Shown: one piece after another, positions 1 through 10,676 of the stretch
How the letters are laid out: each line of letters begins with the position of its first letter
How positions within the stretch are numbered: position 1 is the stretch's first letter
Source of the DNA: Paracoccus sp. MA
GTDB lineage: Bacteria > Pseudomonadota > Alphaproteobacteria > Rhodobacterales > Rhodobacteraceae
NCBI RefSeq assembly: GCF_020990385.1
Contig: NZ_CP087597.1
Coordinates: 85,001 to 149,000, forward strand
Length of the DNA stretch: 64,000 nucleotides
Direction of reading: 5' to 3'
Translations under genes and position numbers: made by a program
Notes under the pieces: model-generated
The model's input: the letters and a program-made list of their open reading frames with translations, nothing else
What the model was told of the DNA's origin: nothing
Database searches by the model: none

Positions 1-1491
<1,491 letters not shown>

Positions 1492-1589
1492 TGATCCGGA
1501 AGAAGGCAGACCTTCTTCCAAAAGCATCCTTGGACAATGTCTTTCCAGGTTCCCAGAAGAACCGGAAAACGCCGATCGCTCCTTTTCCG

Positions 1590-1705
1590 GTCTGGTGGCC
1601 AAAGCACGAGCAAAACACCCGATCCCATCCCGAACTCGGCCGTTAAGTGCCGTCGCGCCAATGGTACTGCGTCAAAAGACGTGGGAGAGTAGGTCACCGC
1701 CAGAC
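1590..1705 (+). rRNA. rrf: 5S rRNA
   Basis: This is a 116-nt stretch with the standard 5S core (cccgatcccatcccgaactcgg is the loop B/C region). Its ends pair as a terminal stem: gtctggtgg at 1590-1598 with ccgccagac at 1697-1705, with one G-T pair. It lies about 100 nt after the 23S 3' end, as expected in a bacterial rRNA operon. Confidence 0.96.
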
Positions 1706-1771
1706 CTGAAAAGAAGCGATCCGTCTCTCATGAACGAAGCAGAGCGTATCAGAACGATCCGCAAAAAATGC

Positions 1772-1848
<77 letters not shown>

Positions 1849-1876
1849 AATCCCTACGCGTTATCAAACACTTAAG

Positions 1877-1905
1877 CGCCGCCCTCCGGGGCGGCGTTTG
1901 CGTTT
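1877..1905 (+). terminator. Rho-independent terminator of the rRNA operon
   Basis: An 8-bp perfect GC stem, cgccgccc (1877-1884) with gggcggcg (1889-1896), has a tccg loop and is followed by the T-rich tail tttgcgttt. It sits 28 nt after tRNA-fMet and ends the operon before the accessory genes. Confidence 0.85.
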
Positions 1906-2089
1906 CCAACACCCGTGGAAGCACTGTGGAAGCAAGAGGGGCCGAAGTCCTTCATATCGCTTCGAAAGATCAAGCTCGCTGCTTCCGGCTCCCGATCAGG
2001 AGACATTGACTGTTCTCGGGGAAGCTGTTGCAGTTGGGGAACCGAAAAAGATCAATCATCTCTCTAGAAAACGAGCAACGGCATCGCCG

Positions 2090-3208
2090 ATGGACGAAGA
2101 ATTGACGATCCGAGAGGCAGGTGAGCGCCGCATGGTGGCCGAGATCACTGGCATGATGCTCACTCCGAGCATGCTGATCGATGGATTTGGTCATGACGCC
2201 GCCTTCGTCGACCTCCGCCAAAGGGACAATGAACTGCTAGTGCTGAACACCGACCGATCCGGGCTCAATGCGGCCTACGGTCTCGGGCTTGCCGGCCCAG
2301 AATGCGTTGGGGACTTCGGCGTTTCACATGCCATCAGCGACATCGTGGTCTCCGGGGGCATTCCGCGGGCAGTCACGGTGGCCTTGCTGCTTCCCCCTGA
2401 CACTACACTTGGGTTCGTCCGTGGTGTGATGCGGGGCGCTGCCGAGGCCGCTAGGCGCTACGGTGCGGAAATCGTTGCCGGTGACACCAAGCAGAACCCA
2501 AAATTCGCGTTGGTCGCCACTGCGCTCGGCACGGTGCCGCGCGATAAACGTATTTGCCGCTCGGGTGCCCGCCCGGGCGATGCGCTGGTGGTTACAGGGT
2601 TCCTCGGATCGATGCTGCTAGGGCTGATTGCCTTAAAGCGCGCGCTCCCGATCGGTCTCCGCGCCCGCCGCGTAGTTGAGAAGGCGATCATCGAGCAGCG
2701 CCCGCCTTTCACCCTCGGATGCGCCATTGCGGAGGCTGGTATACCGCATGCCGGAACCGACATCAGCGATGGGCTGCCCGGCGCAATTCACGCCTTATGC
2801 GATGCTAGCGCCTGCGGCGCCTTTGTCGATGAGCAGCGCATCCCGTTGCATCCCGACCTCGACGAACTCATTTTAGCATCGGGTCTCTCGCCGCTACAGC
2901 TCAGCACCGCGGGCGGCGACTGGCAGTTTCTCTATGCCGTCCCGGCGGCGCACTTGCCGGCAATGTACAAGCTGGCGGCATCCCAGGATGCGAAGGTATC
3001 GGTCATCGGCGGCATAACCGAGCGCGAAGAAATTGCCGTCCGCCATTCCGATGGCGCCTGGCACCAACTCGAGCGTCTCGAGCACGACAGTTTCGCAGAT
3101 GACGGGAATGGCGCCGGCCATTTCTCGCGGACCGGGGCGGCCGCAGCGCGACGCGGCGTGTCGCTCGAAGGACGACATTACGAGGCGCTCTGGCGCGAAC
3201 TGTTCTGA
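2090..3208 (+). CDS. ThiL/AIR-synthase-superfamily (PurM-like) ATP-dependent enzyme
   Basis: 372 aa from the ATG at 2090. The PurM-like fold is suggested by a GHDAAFVD segment (about residues 34-41), equivalent to the ATP/Mg site GDDAAV of thiamine-monophosphate kinase. It is followed by NTDRSG (about 53), GDFGVSHAISDIVVSGGIPRA (the ThiL/PurM SDlaamGa.P element) and VAGDTKQN (about 131). The usual GDDAA first Asp is His here. Members bind ATP and phosphorylate or activate small substrates; the substrate is unknown. The frame is open upstream to 1898 but that would cross the rRNA terminator, so 2090 is preferred; ATG 2132, with a GAGG-like site, is an alternative. The gene ends 16 nt before a thymidylate-synthase-like gene, so the two probably form one operon. 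Confidence 0.75.
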   Translation: MDEELTIREAGERRMVAEITGMMLTPSMLIDGFGHDAAFVDLRQRDNELLVLNTDRSGLNAAYGLGLAGPECVGDFGVSHAISDIVVSGGIPRAVTVALLLPPDTTLGFVRGVMRGAAEAARRYGAEIVAGDTKQNPKFALVATALGTVPRDKRICRSGARPGDALVVTGFLGSMLLGLIALKRALPIGLRARRVVEKAIIEQRPPFTLGCAIAEAGIPHAGTDISDGLPGAIHALCDASACGAFVDEQRIPLHPDLDELILASGLSPLQLSTAGGDWQFLYAVPAAHLPAMYKLAASQDAKVSVIGGITEREEIAVRHSDGAWHQLERLEHDSFADDGNGAGHFSRTGAAAARRGVSLEGRHYEALWRELF

Positions 3209-3224
3209 AGTAGGAACTAATTTT

Positions 3225-3908
3225 ATGGCAGACCTGCCGATGGCAATCCGTGCCCAAACGATCGGAGAGTGTTGGATCGAGAGCATCAACCATGTGCTGA
3301 GCCACGGCCAACCCCATCACGATGGAGAGGTCGGGATGCTCGAGGTGCTTGGTCTAACAGTCGAGATTTCGGCGCCAAGCGTCTCTGATCCGCTGCTATC
3401 CGCCCATGGTGACCCAACCGTCTTGGCCCGGACCCTTGCCAAGTTTGCGCAAGACGCCTGCATGCCTGATCGCCCCTTCACCTACGGGCAGCGAATTTTC
3501 GACATGGCGGGAATCAATCAGTTTGATTGGATGGTCGAGCGACTCAAACGCAAACCCGAAACGAAGTCTGCGACTATCAACCTTCTCGTTCCCGGTAGCT
3601 CCGCGGCTAGCCTGCCTTGCCTGACCACGCTTGACGCGAAAATACGCCAAGGAAGACTCGACCTGCAGTTTTTCTTCCGAAGTCAGAACATCTTCGGGCG
3701 CCAATATGCCAATCTTGCCGCGATGGCCCAGCTACAGAGCGACCTTGCGAGAAGCTGTAACACTGTTAGCGGCACTCTACGCGGTTATGTCGCCTCGGCC
3801 CATATTTATGCTTTCGACACGGACGAGGCGCGAAAGCTACTCACCGGAGCCCCTATAAAGATTAGGGACAGATACTATGAACTCGGCCCGCAGGCGACGG
3901 GGGAGTGA
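3225..3908 (+). CDS. Divergent thymidylate-synthase-like nucleotide (hydroxy)methyltransferase
   Basis: 227 aa, against about 264 for a classical ThyA. The C-terminal half keeps the TS catalytic landscape: LPC with Cys132 (PPCH in ThyA), the phosphate-binding FRSQN with Arg152-Ser153 (ThyA YQRSCD), Asn163 in YANLAA (ThyA FNIASY) and His193-Tyr195 in SAHIY (ThyA GDTHLY). The ThyA folate-site Asp after RS is Asn155. Retention of the Cys, Arg, Ser, Asn, His and Tyr suggests an active enzyme on a pyrimidine nucleotide, possibly a hydroxymethylase; its N-terminal 90 residues match nothing I recognise. A TAGGA ribosome site precedes the ATG. It follows the ThiL-like gene and ends 16 nt from a convergent gene. 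A housekeeping ThyA is unlikely given the divergence and context. Confidence 0.75.
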   Translation: MADLPMAIRAQTIGECWIESINHVLSHGQPHHDGEVGMLEVLGLTVEISAPSVSDPLLSAHGDPTVLARTLAKFAQDACMPDRPFTYGQRIFDMAGINQFDWMVERLKRKPETKSATINLLVPGSSAASLPCLTTLDAKIRQGRLDLQFFFRSQNIFGRQYANLAAMAQLQSDLARSCNTVSGTLRGYVASAHIYAFDTDEARKLLTGAPIKIRDRYYELGPQATGE

Positions 3909-3924
3909 CGGCGCCAGTTCTCTA

Positions 3925-6900
3925 CTACTCTACGGTGTGGCCCGCCTCGACCGCGAAGCTCCATTGCCGCCTTGCTCGGTCGAAACTGGTGGTGATGATC
4001 ACATTGAGCACCTCCCCCTCGCGCAGCCCATTCCGGTCCGTCGCGGCAATCTTTGAAAACAGGCAGAAGATGTCTTCCTTGAAATCGGGGTGCCGAACGA
4101 AGCCGAAACCTCGCTCGGGGATGGTCCGCTTCAGCTCAACTGTCCAGCGTGTCTTCGCAAGCTCTGAATTAACCTTCATCCGGGATTTGGCATCACTGAG
4201 CATCGCAACCGAAAACGTGGTCGCCCCAGGTCTTGCACGCGGCTTTTTGGGGGGCGATGGGGCGGCGGCCACAGTTCGTTCACGCAACTGGGTTGGCAGA
4301 TCCTCTGGGCTCAGGAGCCCACTCCTGATTGCCTCGTCAATGTTGCGACTTGTGGTTTTTCGATCATAGACAAGACGTTTCCGCGTTCCGGCATCGATGT
4401 CAGCAGGGCGCAGCAGGCCTTGCTTAGACAAGCGGATGGCGTTCATCATGGACATCCGGGCGCACACATTGGCCAGAAAACCTTGTCGCTCACGAAGTTC
4501 CTTTGCTTGGACCACCCCTCCCCGAAGCAGGATACTGAGAGCTCGCAGTGACAGTTCTGGTTCGACGGCAATTCGGCGCAGCTGGGCTTGGTAGCGCGGG
4601 AGCATGTCTTGCAGGATATCGTTCATCTGCTCTTTCTCGGTGCGCAGAATGTCCAGAAGGTCGAGATCCAGTCGATCTGCTGATGAGCGGTCAAGTGCTG
4701 TCTTCCAAGCGGAGACGAAGGTTTCGGCAGAGATCATCTTGCGTCGCCGGAGAGCACAGAGTTCAGAGACCGAGCATGAGGACAACACTTGACGCAGGGT
4801 TGGAGTGGGGCTGACCCCCGCGATGGCGCGGAGCGCCGGCGACAGGCCCTCAGCCCAAGCTTTGCAGCCGACCAGTGTATCAGAAAGCAATTCAATCCAC
4901 GGGAAATCGGGACCGCAGACCAGACCGCGTAGCCGGTCGAGTCTAGCAACACCGGCGGCATGTGTTTGCGCCGTGTACCAGAAAGCATGACTGTTCAGGC
5001 TGCTCAGCAGATATTGCGAGATTGGATACTTCGGCGGCAAGCGGGCAATGATCGAGATAGCGCGGGCCTGTGCCGCAGCGTCCTTCCCAAGCAGGACGTT
5101 CAATACTGCCTCCTCCCAAAGGTCATCGGCCACATCTTTGGCATGATGGTGCAGTTCGCTTCGAGTTCCGGCAGCAACGATCAGCGGCTCAACCCTCCAC
5201 GCTGAATACACAAACGCCGGCGATGGCTGCGCGAGCATCTCAAACGCGAAGGCTAGAGGCATTGCCCATATTCCTGGCTTGGCATCAGCGCGCACCGCCA
5301 ACACGTCGGCATGCAAGTCCTCATGCCGAGCCACTAAATATCTGGCACAGAGATACTCTTGGATCGTCTCGTGCTCGAAAGCCAGGTCACCGCGACCTTC
5401 GTTACGAACCAGAACGGTGCCCTGTGAGGCCCAGTCGATGAAGCGATCGGTGTCCTCACCAAGGCGATGGATTAGTAGGGCGTGGGCCTGCGGCCGAGGA
5501 ATTCGGCTGCTACCCTTCTGCCGCGCCCGGAAAGCCAACTCCGCCAGCGCGTTGATGGTCAACTCGTGATCCCATGGCAGCGTCTCGCCGCTGCGCCTCG
5601 ACGTTTCGGTCTCACGCCGGAACCAGGCATCGAGAAAGCGACAATACAGCTTCGAGCGCTCGTTCGGGATTGCGTCGGTCTCACGCGCGACCTCAGCGGC
5701 GATGCGTAGCAGCATCGGGCTGCCGGCGATCGCTCTGCCACCGTCATGAAGGTGCAACTGCTCAAGGATCGACTCGCCCTTCTGCGGTTGCTCAAGATAG
5801 GTTTCCAGAAACTTGCTTTGGCATGCCCTATCCATTGCCTCGAGTTCGAATACCTCCAACTTGAACTCTGGCGGCAACTGTGCGCTCCGGCTGGTTACCA
5901 GCACGCGCGCGGCGGGATACTCGCGCAAGATCCCTGCAATCTCCTTCAAGCATTGATCATAGAACAAGTCCGGGCATTCATTTAGCCCATCAAGATAGAG
6001 AGTTAACTCGCCAGCCCTGACCCGCGGCGCCAGATCTTGCCAGTCGATGCCGCTTTCAGTTGCAAGCAAGCCCGCCAAGCCCTGCGCGGAATAGGCGGAA
6101 AGAGATACCAGAAGCGGCCAGGGCTGGCCGGGCTTCCATTCGCGGGCCGCTTCGAAGGCGAGCGCAGCAAGGCATCTGCTCTTGCCGGAGCCACCTTCCC
6201 CGATCAACAGCGCTTGGTTGGTTCGTCCGAGCAGTTCGGTAGCCGGTCCCCTACGCGGCTCGGGGGCGGTCGGCAGTAGATCGCTGTCCTCCCTCGAAGG
6301 TGTCGCTTCGCTCCGGACCCAGTTGTCGCCGTCATCGAGCATCTGAGCCTTGTGGACGGCGTTCGGCCTAGTTGTGCGTCGCTGAACCGCGACAAGAGGG
6401 ATGAATTGAGCCGCGACCGGCGCCAGATGCTTCTCCAGCGCGGCGACATGGTGGCGTACATCGGGCACGAGCTCCTCATTCGAGCGGGCCAGCAGGCCTC
6501 CTTCCTCGAATTGTCTCCAGAGCAGTGGGATCTCAGCCGCAAGCTTCTGGCGCTGTGCTTCATGTGCTGAAAGCACATCCGTTTGATCTCCGTCCAGCGC
6601 CACGACCTGCCCAACCGCACCGCGTTTGCGCAGGTAGACCTGCCGGGTGACATGCTTTGATGCCTCAACTTCGACAAAGCCGTAGCCCTCGGGCGCGGGA
6701 TCGACAAAAATAGCTAGAACGCTCTGCTCGCCTTGCGGAATCTCTTCCAGTGCGACCAGTCGCTCGAGCAACGCTGCATTCACAAGTCGGAAATGGCCCT
6801 GGCGGCCCGTCTTCCAGCCCTTGGTTGGGCATAGAACCTGCGGCATGACCACCTCGCGACGAAACGCCTCCGCCCCCTTGGATTGCCGCCGACCGTCGGG

Positions 6901-7194
6901 GTCGCTGGCCTCGATACCGATTACGCCCCCATTGTCGGCGACTCCCAGCAGCACCACTCCACCGATCGAGTTGGCCAGCGCAATGACCGCCTTTGCAACG
7001 TTCCAGCGATAGTCGTCTGCATTCGTTCCCTGCTCGAATTTGCCACCCTCAGGATAGAATGAGGCCTTAAGCTCCAGCCACTCAGTTTCACTGTTCCTGA
7101 CCAATTCCATCAACGCATTCACGCCCCCACGAGGGTGCAGCAGAACTCGGCGTGCGAGTTCAGGAGCGGAAATGGGGGCTTTGGGAAAGGACAT
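3925..7194 (-). CDS. AlbA_2 (Schlafen-like)-NACHT NTPase-cold-shock-domain protein, putative defence sensor
   Basis: 1089 aa. N-terminus (about 30-200): AlbA_2/Schlafen-type nucleic-acid-binding domain, seen as ETEWLELKASFY, then a hydrophobic IALANSIGGVVLLGVADNG core and late PEGYGFVEVEASKHVTRQVYLRKRGAV. Middle: a NACHT/STAND NTPase with Walker A LIGEGGSGKS (about 329) and Walker B LTLYLDGLNECPD (about 397). A long helical region with FEHETIQEYLCARYLV, typical of NACHT winged-helix arms, follows. The last 75 residues resemble a cold-shock domain, with RNP1-like RGFGFVRHP and RNP2-like DIFCLFSKI. STAND proteins are signal-activated oligomerising switches, and many bacterial NACHT proteins act against phage. 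It follows a DUF3800-like gene by 34 nt on the same strand. The function is inferred. Confidence 0.75.
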   Translation of the reverse strand: MSFPKAPISAPELARRVLLHPRGGVNALMELVRNSETEWLELKASFYPEGGKFEQGTNADDYRWNVAKAVIALANSIGGVVLLGVADNGGVIGIEASDPDGRRQSKGAEAFRREVVMPQVLCPTKGWKTGRQGHFRLVNAALLERLVALEEIPQGEQSVLAIFVDPAPEGYGFVEVEASKHVTRQVYLRKRGAVGQVVALDGDQTDVLSAHEAQRQKLAAEIPLLWRQFEEGGLLARSNEELVPDVRHHVAALEKHLAPVAAQFIPLVAVQRRTTRPNAVHKAQMLDDGDNWVRSEATPSREDSDLLPTAPEPRRGPATELLGRTNQALLIGEGGSGKSRCLAALAFEAAREWKPGQPWPLLVSLSAYSAQGLAGLLATESGIDWQDLAPRVRAGELTLYLDGLNECPDLFYDQCLKEIAGILREYPAARVLVTSRSAQLPPEFKLEVFELEAMDRACQSKFLETYLEQPQKGESILEQLHLHDGGRAIAGSPMLLRIAAEVARETDAIPNERSKLYCRFLDAWFRRETETSRRSGETLPWDHELTINALAELAFRARQKGSSRIPRPQAHALLIHRLGEDTDRFIDWASQGTVLVRNEGRGDLAFEHETIQEYLCARYLVARHEDLHADVLAVRADAKPGIWAMPLAFAFEMLAQPSPAFVYSAWRVEPLIVAAGTRSELHHHAKDVADDLWEEAVLNVLLGKDAAAQARAISIIARLPPKYPISQYLLSSLNSHAFWYTAQTHAAGVARLDRLRGLVCGPDFPWIELLSDTLVGCKAWAEGLSPALRAIAGVSPTPTLRQVLSSCSVSELCALRRRKMISAETFVSAWKTALDRSSADRLDLDLLDILRTEKEQMNDILQDMLPRYQAQLRRIAVEPELSLRALSILLRGGVVQAKELRERQGFLANVCARMSMMNAIRLSKQGLLRPADIDAGTRKRLVYDRKTTSRNIDEAIRSGLLSPEDLPTQLRERTVAAAPSPPKKPRARPGATTFSVAMLSDAKSRMKVNSELAKTRWTVELKRTIPERGFGFVRHPDFKEDIFCLFSKIAATDRNGLREGEVLNVIITTSFDRARRQWSFAVEAGHTVE

Positions 7195-7228
7195 CTATTC
7201 TGTGCTCAAGAGTGGATCGGTACACGGC

Positions 7229-9544
7229 TCAGTGAAAGTTGAAGGGAAGACATTTCGCGAGATGTACCCAGATGCGTGCGGGAGGTATTCTGCCGTGTGA
7301 AGCCTCAGCCGCGAATTCGGCCAACGCCTCCCAAGGCGCATGCTGCAGGCGCCTTCGCAGTTCCTCCTCCGCCGCATGATCAGAACTGGGTAGCGGCACG
7401 CCAATCGCCTTCGCCAAAGTGCTAAGCACCAGCGCCATCCACTCGAGCGTCACACCGTGGTCATCGTCGAGGCAGGTGCGAACGGCCGCATCTAGGTGAG
7501 AGTGCGCCTCCTCAGTCTCGCCCGCGTCCTGCAGAAGCCAAGCACGATAGGCCAAGATTAGCGGCCAAGGATGATCGCTACCGACCTTCCATTTGTTGCG
7601 GTTGCCGAGATAGGCCGCGCGGGCACTGGCCATCTGCCGGGGAAAGCGGTTAAGCGCACGCAACCATAGATGATTTTCGAAGCGCTTTTCCTGATCCGAC
7701 GCGGACAGAGACCGACTGATTGCCTCGGGGTCGCGGCTGCCGAGCAGTTGACGAATGGAGTCCAGTACCATTCCCACTTCGGCGCTCGCCTCTTCGCCGT
7801 CGGCATCGAAAGGCACAGCGTCCATCCGGGCGATCATCTCGTAGATGCCGGTTTGATGCCTCTCCCGTTCAACCTGCCGTGGATCGCTCAGTCGGGCGAA
7901 ACTCTCTGCGGCTGCCTCGAAAAAGGAAACGGCTGTGGCAGGATCATGTGAGAAGGCATGCATCTGGCCGCGCGTGGATTGCAGCTTGCCATAGTTCAGC
8001 AGTCCGGCCACCGCGATGGGCTTAGCAAGCCATGTTTCGACGATCTCCTCTAGCGCGTTGAATTGAAAATTATTTGTCATTGTGCTTGCCATCCGCAAAA
8101 GCGCCTCCGCTACCAGTTGCGGCGCCTCGTCCTCAAGCTTGTTGACCCACTCGAGGCAGCGGAAGACAAGCTCATCGTGAATCTGCCCGCGATGATTGGC
8201 CAATGACAGGTGGCTGCTGTCGAGTTGTAGCCTCAACGTGCCTGGAATGATTTGCGACTGGTCGGCATACTGCTGCAGCCAAGCTATGGCACTGCCCAAC
8301 TCGGCAAGGGAGTATCGCTTGCTTGAAAGGCGCATCTGTACTTCTTCGAGGTAAAGCTCCCATTGCCGGGGGTGGCGCGCAATAACCTTACCGAGCCGAT
8401 CGAGTTCGCGGCGCAGGAAGCTGCTTTCTTGCTCATCCGCCACCGCAGCGCAAAGCGTATACCAATCGGCTGGTGCCAGCGGCCCCCCACTGGTCAATGC
8501 TAAGAAGAGATGGTGCAGACTGCTTTCGTTGGCCTCGACGAAACAGTGACCCTGCAACTGCGATTTACGCAAACGGTCCTTATTCGACCAGTCTGTGCTG
8601 CCCCATGTAAAGGCCAAGACATCAACATAACCGTTCATGGGGTGGTTCTTGCCCATGAAGCCCATCTCAAGTGCGAGTCTGTTGAAACGCTGTGGGTCAA
8701 GTGCGGCCAATTCGCTTTCAAGGGCTTGGGCTAGAGCCTTCAGATCCGTCTGTGGACTATAGGCGTCACGCTGCTCGATCAGGATGCGAATCTGGCTTCT
8801 TCGGCCATCAGGCGGAACCGGAAGTTGAAGCAGCGTCCAGCGCACGAGATGGAGAACGTGGCCGATCCAGTAGCGATGGCGCGCAGTATCATCCAAAACG
8901 CTGAAGCCTAGAATGCCTACCGGCGCGTCGAGAACACGCTGCAGTAATTCGTCGACCTCGGCAAACGTTCTGTCTGCAGCATGAAATCCACCGCAATCTG
9001 GCAACTCGACGCTTTCGGGAACAGCCAGCGCGACTATACGCCCTGTTCGGTTCGGGTTCGAGGGGCGCTCTGTGCTGTCGAATTCGGCGCCAGTCTCGTC
9101 GATATAGATTGTCCAGGAATTGGTAGGTTCTTGGGCACGTAGGCAGTTTGAGTGCCGACCATCCCTTAAAGACGCCCGCACCGTAGAGCTCTGCTTGGGC
9201 TGGCTATGTCTACCACGAAGACGATGCTCGCGCTCGATCAACTTGTCAAGCTCGCGTTCCAGACTCTTGAGAATATCGCGGTCGCGCACCCGAGTTCCCG
9301 TCGCCTCCGAAAGCCATTGTCTCGCAGAGCGCTCCCCGTCGTTGCGGAACACCTGCCCTAGCTCCTGCTTGGCCGCGTACGCCCTCGCCCCTCGATCGCG
9401 TGCGGCAAGGAACTGATCGACCTTGGCGGAGCGCCCCATGGCCCGGATCTCGTCCTCAAGCGCCTGCAGTTCTCGTTGTCGCTCCGGAGAAGGCCCCCAA
9501 GACTCCCAGAGGTAGGCCAGCCAAAGCGGGTCACTATCATTCAT
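7229..9544 (-). CDS. DUF3800-like (RNase H fold?) protein with TPR-like helical C-terminus
   Basis: 771 aa from an ATG with an AGGAAAG site upstream. Residues 1-120 are charged and helical. A DUF3800-like core follows: WTIYIDETG (the yiDESG motif), then IRILIEQRDAY and MNGYVDVLAFTWG, which supply acidic residues placed like those of RNase-H-fold nucleases. The rest, from about residue 330, is alpha-helical with repeats resembling TPRs (for example LNYGKLQSTRGQMHAFSHDPATAVSFFEAAAESFARL). A nuclease role is inferred from the motif only. It is the first gene of a two-gene minus-strand operon with the AlbA-NACHT-CSD protein 34 nt downstream, which suggests an effector or partner role. Confidence 0.55.
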   Translation of the reverse strand: MNDSDPLWLAYLWESWGPSPERQRELQALEDEIRAMGRSAKVDQFLAARDRGARAYAAKQELGQVFRNDGERSARQWLSEATGTRVRDRDILKSLERELDKLIEREHRLRGRHSQPKQSSTVRASLRDGRHSNCLRAQEPTNSWTIYIDETGAEFDSTERPSNPNRTGRIVALAVPESVELPDCGGFHAADRTFAEVDELLQRVLDAPVGILGFSVLDDTARHRYWIGHVLHLVRWTLLQLPVPPDGRRSQIRILIEQRDAYSPQTDLKALAQALESELAALDPQRFNRLALEMGFMGKNHPMNGYVDVLAFTWGSTDWSNKDRLRKSQLQGHCFVEANESSLHHLFLALTSGGPLAPADWYTLCAAVADEQESSFLRRELDRLGKVIARHPRQWELYLEEVQMRLSSKRYSLAELGSAIAWLQQYADQSQIIPGTLRLQLDSSHLSLANHRGQIHDELVFRCLEWVNKLEDEAPQLVAEALLRMASTMTNNFQFNALEEIVETWLAKPIAVAGLLNYGKLQSTRGQMHAFSHDPATAVSFFEAAAESFARLSDPRQVERERHQTGIYEMIARMDAVPFDADGEEASAEVGMVLDSIRQLLGSRDPEAISRSLSASDQEKRFENHLWLRALNRFPRQMASARAAYLGNRNKWKVGSDHPWPLILAYRAWLLQDAGETEEAHSHLDAAVRTCLDDDHGVTLEWMALVLSTLAKAIGVPLPSSDHAAEEELRRRLQHAPWEALAEFAAEASHGRIPPARIWVHLAKCLPFNFH

Positions 9545-9737
9545 CGCGCGAGTTTCTTTCCTGCATTGTTTTGACTAATACTGTGGCCGTCGCTTCTGGG
9601 ATGGCCGGTAAGGCTCGTCGCCCTCGATTGGAGGCTCCTCTGTCGCCGTAAATGTGTGGAGTTCGGCCGTGATATCAGCCTCGCCGAAGCCAGCCTGTTG
9701 CAGCCGTTTTGACCGCGAAAGATGACCTGGCTCATCA
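9545..9737. other. Intergenic junction between the NACHT operon and the ImmA/XRE operon
   Basis: This 193-nt stretch has no convincing gene. It must carry the promoter of the minus-strand DUF3800-NACHT operon. It may also hold the left prophage boundary, but I found no direct repeat shared with 51688-51761. Confidence 0.4.
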
Positions 9738-10676
9738 TCAGCCTCCCGCTTTCCCCGCCATGAACTTGTCGAACGTATCCCGTGTTGGATCTTCCTCGAG
9801 TTCGGCAGCTTCCCAACGCGATGGCGCTCGGTCGGGATAGATGAGCAAAGAGATGGTCATCATCTCATTGTTGGGCGAAAACACGGTCATCTCGTGTACG
9901 GGTTCGTTCCCCAGCCAGACCCCGGGCCCGTGACGCTCACCATGTCGGCCAGTGTCCCCGTCCACTTCACGGGCGGCCAGTGACCGCGCGGGAAGCTCGA
10001 TCACGGTCTGCCGCGCGGCGTAGAAGATCCCGGACCTGAGCAAGGGCTGGCTCGACCAGGCCCAGTCGATGAAACCCTCCTTGCCGACCACGATCATGGC
10101 GCGCTTGTCGGTGATGGTCATCCATTTCAGAATCGCCGCGGTCAGCGACACGGCATAGCGGTCGGCCAACTCGGTCATCACGTCGATGTCGATGGCGCGC
10201 CCCTTGATCTGCGCGCGGAAATCGTCGAGCGGCATCAGGAGATAGGAGGCGAAGGTGTTCGCCTCCGCCTCGATCCTGTTCCGGGCGCTATCCCAATCCG
10301 CCATGTTCCGGCTGGTGCATTGGAGCCCGCCGGGATGAGCCTCCCGATGCAGAAGGTAGTGACCCAGCTCGTGGCCCAGCGTGAAGTTGCGCCGCCCGGC
10401 GGACCGGATAGCTTCGTTATAGATGATGCCCCAATCGCCAGAGCCGTCCGGGCGCGGCATGAGCATTCCTTCGACGCCCTTGGAAAGGTTCAGGCCGCCG
10501 ACCATCGAGATCGGCGCGTCTGGAAAGACCTGCCGCGAGAAATCCTGCGCCAACGCTCCCACGTCCACCGGGAACCGCGGCAGGCCGTGTGCTGCCTGAT
10601 GCAGCGACAGGATCTGCGTCAGGCGGATGGCCCAACCCTGCGGCGTCGTGGGCAAGCTCAATCCTTCTTCCCCCAC
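9738..10676 (-). CDS. ImmA/IrrE-family zinc metallo-endopeptidase
   Basis: 312 aa. It has the zinc-protease motif HELGHYLLH (about residue 101) and the downstream helix EAEANTFASYLLMP (about 132) that supplies the third ligand, both standard for ImmA/IrrE (COG2856). These proteases cleave or inactivate partner XRE repressors in prophages and mobile elements after a stress or signalling cue. The gene starts inside the 3' end of the XRE gene (19-nt overlap, same strand), so the two are co-transcribed and probably function as a repressor/anti-repressor pair. Confidence 0.9.
   Translation of the reverse strand: MGEEGLSLPTTPQGWAIRLTQILSLHQAAHGLPRFPVDVGALAQDFSRQVFPDAPISMVGGLNLSKGVEGMLMPRPDGSGDWGIIYNEAIRSAGRRNFTLGHELGHYLLHREAHPGGLQCTSRNMADWDSARNRIEAEANTFASYLLMPLDDFRAQIKGRAIDIDVMTELADRYAVSLTAAILKWMTITDKRAMIVVGKEGFIDWAWSSQPLLRSGIFYAARQTVIELPARSLAAREVDGDTGRHGERHGPGVWLGNEPVHEMTVFSPNNEMMTISLLIYPDRAPSRWEAAELEEDPTRDTFDKFMAGKAGG

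Noticed and set aside
1898..2089. N-terminal extension of the ThiL-like gene
   Set aside because: It would cross the rRNA terminator and has no family resemblance or ribosome site.
3225..3908. Housekeeping thymidylate synthase
   Set aside because: Too short, with PPCH and YQRSCD replaced by LPCL and FFRSQN, and placed in an accessory region.
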